A DNA stretch of 6,436 nucleotides, taken from positions 1 to 6,436 of the forward strand of contig JACOVJ010000059.1 in NCBI GenBank assembly GCA_016177385.1, given 5' to 3'. Shown piece after piece: positions 5,162 to 6,436 of the stretch. Within the stretch, counting starts at the first letter, position 1. Every line of letters starts with the position of its first letter. The notes under the pieces were generated by a model. The model saw only the letters and a program-made list of their open reading frames with translations, made no database searches and was not told the origin of the DNA. Made by a program: the position numbers and the translations under genes. Origin of the DNA: Candidatus Niyogiibacteriota bacterium (GTDB lineage Bacteria > Patescibacteriota > Minisyncoccia > HO2-45-28).

Positions 5162-6424
5162 ATGGATTCGTTCCGCCTTATTTTCAAAGATACGTCGTTG
5201 CGAAAGAAGATCCTGTTCGTGCTTTTCGCGTTGGCGCTTTTTCGCGTGGGCGCCGCCATTCCGATCCCGGGCGTGGATGCGGGACGCCTTGCTTCATTTT
5301 TTTCCGGGAGCCAATTTTTCGGACTTCTGAACATTTTTACGGGCGGCGCGTTCGATAATCTTTCGATCCTGATGCTCGGTGTGGGCCCCTACATTACGGC
5401 GTCCATCATCATGCAGCTCTTAACCATGCTCGTCCCGCGGCTCAAGGAGATCTATCACGAGGAAGGGGAGGCGGGGCGGCAGAAATTCAATCAGTATTCG
5501 CGCTACCTCACCGTGCCGTTGGCGATGCTTCAGGGATTTGGGCTCCTGGCTCTTTTGGGGCAACAGGGCGTTTTGGGGCAGCTCACCGTATTCGACCGGT
5601 TTTCCAACATCATCATTGTGACCGCCGGATCGCTGCTTCTCATGTGGTTGGGCGAGCTCATCACGGAATACGGCATCGGGAACGGGGTTTCCATTTTGAT
5701 TTTTGCGGGCATCGTATCGAGCATTCCTCAGGCGATCCGGCAGACGTTTTTTTCGTTCGATCCGACCCAGCTCCCGCTCATCGTCGGATTCATCGTTGCA
5801 GCAATAGCGATCGTGGCGGCTGTCATTGTGGTGACCGAAGGCCAGCGGCCCGTGCCGATCTCGTATGCGCGCCGCATCCGTGGAAATCGCGTCTATGGTG
5901 GCACGTCCACGTATCTGCCGCTTCGCGTGAATCAGGCGGGCGTCATCCCGATCATTTTTGCGCTTTCGATCTTGTTATTCCCGCAGATGATCATGAAATT
6001 TTTGGCGGGTGCGAATAACGCTGCGGTCCAATCGGTGGCGCAAGCGGTCCTCGCATTCCTGGCAAATCCGTGGACCGATGCGGTTCTCTATTTTACGCTC
6101 GTATTCGCATTCACCTATTTTTATACGTCGGTCACGTTCGATCCGAATGCGATCGCGGAAAATCTGCAAAAATCGGGCGCGTTCGTCCCCGGCATTCGTC
6201 CCGGGCATTCGACCGCCGAGTTTTTGTATAAAATTTTAAGCCGCATCACGTTGGTGGGCGCGCTCTTTTTGGGCGCGATCGCGGTCTTGCCGCTCACCAT
6301 GCGGGCTTTGACGGGACTGGTGACGCTCACGATCGGCGGCACCGCGCTCCTGATCGTGGTTTCGGTGGTGCTCGAAACCATCAAGCAGATCCAGGCACAG
6401 ATCGTGATGCGGACGTACGAGTAA
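5162..6424 (+). CDS. secY: Preprotein translocase channel subunit SecY
   Basis: SecY forms the protein-conducting channel of the cytoplasmic membrane with SecE and SecG, receiving substrates from SecA or from translating ribosomes. The 420-residue product is complete, with ten hydrophobic segments near residues 16-36, 70-91, 115-133, 148-168, 174-190, 205-225, 258-280, 303-324, 360-379 and 386-406. Family landmarks include IPIPGVD (33-39), the plug region with GGAFDNLSILMLGVGPYITA (61-80), SIIMQLL (81-87), EEGEAGRQKFNQYSRYLT (100-117), EGQRPVPISYARR (226-238), STYLPLRVNQAGVIPIIFA (249-267), and the large cytosolic loop AENLQKSGAFVPGIRPG (332-348), whose Arg346 matches the conserved Arg of GIRPG important for SecA and ribosome contact. 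The start is one base after the rplO stop. Only 12 bases follow the TAA, so the next gene is not visible. Confidence 0.98.
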   Translation: MDSFRLIFKDTSLRKKILFVLFALALFRVGAAIPIPGVDAGRLASFFSGSQFFGLLNIFTGGAFDNLSILMLGVGPYITASIIMQLLTMLVPRLKEIYHEEGEAGRQKFNQYSRYLTVPLAMLQGFGLLALLGQQGVLGQLTVFDRFSNIIIVTAGSLLLMWLGELITEYGIGNGVSILIFAGIVSSIPQAIRQTFFSFDPTQLPLIVGFIVAAIAIVAAVIVVTEGQRPVPISYARRIRGNRVYGGTSTYLPLRVNQAGVIPIIFALSILLFPQMIMKFLAGANNAAVQSVAQAVLAFLANPWTDAVLYFTLVFAFTYFYTSVTFDPNAIAENLQKSGAFVPGIRPGHSTAEFLYKILSRITLVGALFLGAIAVLPLTMRALTGLVTLTIGGTALLIVVSVVLETIKQIQAQIVMRTYE

Positions 6425-6436
6425 AACACTCGCCGC

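Noticed and set aside
6422..6436. Possible terminator or next gene after secY
   Set aside because: Only 12 bases follow the stop codon, too few to show a hairpin or start codon.
1..6436. Defence system, mobile element, CRISPR or other new system
   Set aside because: Both strands are accounted for by 14 conserved housekeeping genes with almost no non-coding DNA, and no repeats longer than a few bases stood out by eye.

Overview
The window is one continuous stretch of the conserved bacterial S10-spc ribosomal protein cluster. All genes are on the + strand, in the standard order: rpsC (5' end outside the window), rplP, rpmC, rpsQ (end of the S10 part), then rplN, rplX, rplE, rpsZ (zinc-type S14), rpsH, rplF, rplR, rpsE, rplO and secY (spc part). 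Every gene was identified by reading family signatures in its translation. The only non-coding stretch longer than 6 nt between genes is 41 nt between rplR and rpsE. There is no stretch of 300 bases without a gene. No RNA gene, mobile element, CRISPR array or convincing terminator was seen.

The organism is probably a member of the Patescibacteria (Candidate Phyla Radiation), perhaps Parcubacteria-like, with fairly high GC (roughly 55-60 % by eye). Three things point there. No rpmD (L30) lies between rpsE and rplO, and L30 is known to be missing across this radiation. The L15 N-terminus carries a GKRGTFSGRGTKGQKARAGH block followed by an RPELRDIIKKIPKLRGY-like segment, in place of the QMPLYRRLPKRGF-type segment of most bacteria. 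S14 is the short four-cysteine form. TGA is used as a real stop and Trp is TGG, so the code is the standard bacterial one, not the Gly-TGA code of Gracilibacteria/Absconditabacteria. A finer placement cannot be made from sequence reading alone.

The products work together in ribosome building. L5, L18, L16, L14, L24, L29, L6 and L15 belong to the large subunit, and S3, S17, S14, S8 and S5 to the small subunit. SecY is the channel that receives membrane and secreted proteins from the ribosome. The genes are packed so tightly (three ATGA overlaps, three junctions of stop-1 nt-ATG, one 20-bp overlap) that translational coupling is likely. Canonical Shine-Dalgarno motifs are largely missing at the right distance, and 10 of 13 internal starts have C just before the ATG.

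No undescribed biological system was found. The points worth a second look are the missing L30 with its 20-bp rpsE/rplO overlap, a possible leaderless promoter at rplO, the 41-nt spacer with repeats, the lack of Shine-Dalgarno motifs with the -1 C bias, a Gly at the position of the hydroxylated Arg of E. coli L16, and a strong excess of GATC.
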